From Hyphomonadaceae bacterium (GTDB lineage: Bacteria; Pseudomonadota; Alphaproteobacteria; Caulobacterales; Hyphomonadaceae): a DNA stretch of 39,438 nucleotides. Each line of letters starts with the position of its first letter. The first letter of the stretch is position 1. Under the pieces are notes generated by a model. The model saw only the letters and a list, made by a program, of their open reading frames with translations, searched no databases and had not been told where the DNA came from. The stretch spans positions 1-39,438 of the forward strand of contig CANJXY010000011.1 of assembly GCA_947478925.1 (NCBI GenBank). Reading direction: 5' to 3'. Shown here in pieces: positions 37,943 through 39,438 of this stretch. Position numbers and translations under genes: made by a program.

Positions 37943-38650
37943 ATGAAAAGGATTTCGTGGATTCTGCCCGCGGCCGCAATGTCGGCTCTGGGCGGTTGCG
38001 TCGCTATCGGCGGGCAGACGGAAACGCGCGCGTACAACAATTCTGGCTTTGACAGGATTCGTGCGGCAAGCGGCATCAACGTGGTCCTTTCACAGGGACC
38101 TTTCGCGATAAAGGCCGAGGCGCCGGAAGGTAATCTCGACAAGATCATCATCGAGCAGAATGGCAGCGAGCTGAAGCTCAGCCGCACGTCAGAAATGAGC
38201 TGGTTCGGCGACAACGGCCACTATGTGGTGAATGTGTCTGCGCCGGTCATCACAAGCATCAGCGCCTCAGGCGGCGCGGACCTTGAAAACCATGCGCTGC
38301 AGGCTGAAACGCTGTCATTGTCAGCTTCTGGCGGTGGCGATCTCGACCTCCAGGGCCTCAAGGTAGAAACGCTGAGCGCGTCGGCTTCGGGTGGCGGCGA
38401 CATCAATGCGGCAGGCGCTTGCGGCACGGCGACGATCACCACATCCGGCGGCGGTGATTTCGATGGCTCGGATCTCGACTGCGCCAATGTCACCGCTTCG
38501 GCGTCGGGCGGCGGCGATATCGTCGTGCGGGCCAGCGCGAGGGCCAATGGCGACGCTGCCAGCGGCGGTGACATCCGCTTCATCGGATTACCTGCGACGT
38601 TCAACAAGCAGGAGTCATCCGGCGGCGATGTGAGCGTCGACACGAAGTAG
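37943..38650 (+). CDS. GIN-domain (DUF2807) lipoprotein, copy B
   Basis: Lipobox LGGCVAI; FDRIRAASGINVVLSQGPFAIKAEAPEGNLDKIIIEQNGSELKLS then SASGGGD-type repeats. Confidence 0.9.
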   Translation: MKRISWILPAAAMSALGGCVAIGGQTETRAYNNSGFDRIRAASGINVVLSQGPFAIKAEAPEGNLDKIIIEQNGSELKLSRTSEMSWFGDNGHYVVNVSAPVITSISASGGADLENHALQAETLSLSASGGGDLDLQGLKVETLSASASGGGDINAAGACGTATITTSGGGDFDGSDLDCANVTASASGGGDIVVRASARANGDAASGGDIRFIGLPATFNKQESSGGDVSVDTK

Positions 38651-38664
38651 ACACACACAAGCTC

Positions 38665-38695
38665 ATCCCGCTTCGGATTGGGGCCGAAGCGGGAT
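38665..38695. repeat. REP-like hairpin / possible terminator downstream of the GIN pair
   Basis: ATCCCGCTTCGGattggggCCGAAGCGGGAT: perfect 12-bp stem, 7-nt loop, no T-run. Confidence 0.75.
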
Positions 38696-38787
38696 CCAGG
38701 GTGGTGTCGTCTCTTGTTGGGGACGTTCTACCCTGCTGGGTGATCCTGGGTTTCGCTGTGCTGGCGAGACGAGCCCGCCCCTCGAAC

Positions 38788-39162
38788 CTAACGGCCCACA
38801 GGGTTGATGACGTGAACGCTGGCATTGCGCGGCACGCCAAGCTCGGCAAATGTCCAGGTCATGCGGCGGCCTTCGGGAATCAGCGCTTTGCAGTTATCCG
38901 GATGCGCGCGGTTGAAGCCGACATCAAATGTGTCTTCGCCGCGATCGCGCACGGTGAAGCGGAAATCTTCCTTCTGCGTGCAGCCGTTGGAACGTGCGAC
39001 GATCGTGACCTCGGCCTCGCGCGGACTAACTTCCGCGCCATAGAGATAGCCGTAGTCGCCACGATCCCAGTCGCTGTCGCGCACGTCGGCGTCGACGATC
39101 ACGCAGCCGGACAGCAAGGCGGCGGTAGCGGCGGTGGCGGCGATAGATGCAAGTCTCGTCAT
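38788..39162 (-). CDS. Small lipoprotein of unknown function
   Basis: MTRLASIAATAATAALLSGCVIVDADV lipobox; the mature region has two further Cys. Confidence 0.7.
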   Translation of the reverse strand: MTRLASIAATAATAALLSGCVIVDADVRDSDWDRGDYGYLYGAEVSPREAEVTIVARSNGCTQKEDFRFTVRDRGEDTFDVGFNRAHPDNCKALIPEGRRMTWTFAELGVPRNASVHVINPVGR

Positions 39163-39194
39163 GTCCGTGGACCCCTGTTTGATCTGGTAAGGGT

Positions 39195-39213
39195 TATTAT
39201 CGATATTCGATAT
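39195..39213. promoter_or_regulatory. Candidate operator, copy 2 (TATTATCGATATTCGATAT)
   Basis: 18/19 identical to 37156..37174; lies 32 nt upstream of the 39162 (minus) start. Confidence 0.55.
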
Positions 39214-39306
39214 GAATGTGGCATGAATGAGGAGCACCGTTGCCCTCGTATCGCGCGAGTTCCCCCGCTATTTCCAGATGTCAGCGCTGCAGGCGTTTGA
39301 GCGGGC

Positions 39307-39438
39307 CTACGCCAAGCGTGCGGGCGCCGGGTCAAGCACATGATCGAGGGCCGGGGCGTTGTCCGGATCCAGCCCCAGCAATCGCGGGTCACTTATGCCA
39401 GAACGGTCATCGAACAGGACCTCGGCAGCAGACGTCAC
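39307..39438 (-). CDS. Possible 3' end of a CDS running off the window
   Basis: Open minus frame from the window edge: VTSAAEVLFDDRSGISDPRLLGLDPDNAPALDHVLDPAPARLA-stop. Protein-like but too short to classify. Confidence 0.3.
   Translation of the reverse strand: MTSAAEVLFDDRSGISDPRLLGLDPDNAPALDHVLDPAPARLA

Noticed and set aside
38221-38560. GGCGGCGAT-rich stretch as a DNA-level repeat array or CRISPR-like structure
   Set aside because: Irregular spacing and in-frame coding of SASGGGD beta-helix turns; explained by protein repeats.

Overview
The window is about 39.4 kb of GC-rich DNA, probably alphaproteobacterial and resembling Hyphomonadaceae/Caulobacterales in gene content (taxonomy is inference). 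I saw no prophage, IS element, CRISPR array, rRNA or tRNA. Recognisable housekeeping or transport genes are the 3' part of an RND permease, an AraC-type regulator, a LolD/YbbA-type ABC ATPase with an FtsX-type permease, trhO, the proton-translocating transhydrogenase operon pntAA-(small membrane ORF)-pntAB-pntB, an acyltransferase-3 protein and rimO. The more unusual content is: (i) a putative redox module, made of a CXXCH lipoprotein followed by two His-containing DUF6644-like membrane proteins, with a perfect FNR/FixK-type box TTGATCGCGATCAA upstream of the membrane pair; (ii) three paralogous lipoproteins combining cytochrome c with a PQQ-type beta-propeller (polyvinyl-alcohol-dehydrogenase-like), all with CXXCH and a vicinal Cys-Cys; (iii) an apparently unrecorded, heavily frameshifted SecD-P1-like pseudogene at about 9.0-9.74 kb, visible only by stitching frames; (iv) two tandem GIN-domain (DUF2807) proteins and a separate small lipoprotein gene that share an 18/19-nt dyad motif upstream; (v) a Tat/lipobox-bearing PLP aminotransferase; and (vi) several palindromic REP-like elements. 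All family calls come from reading motifs, with no database searches.
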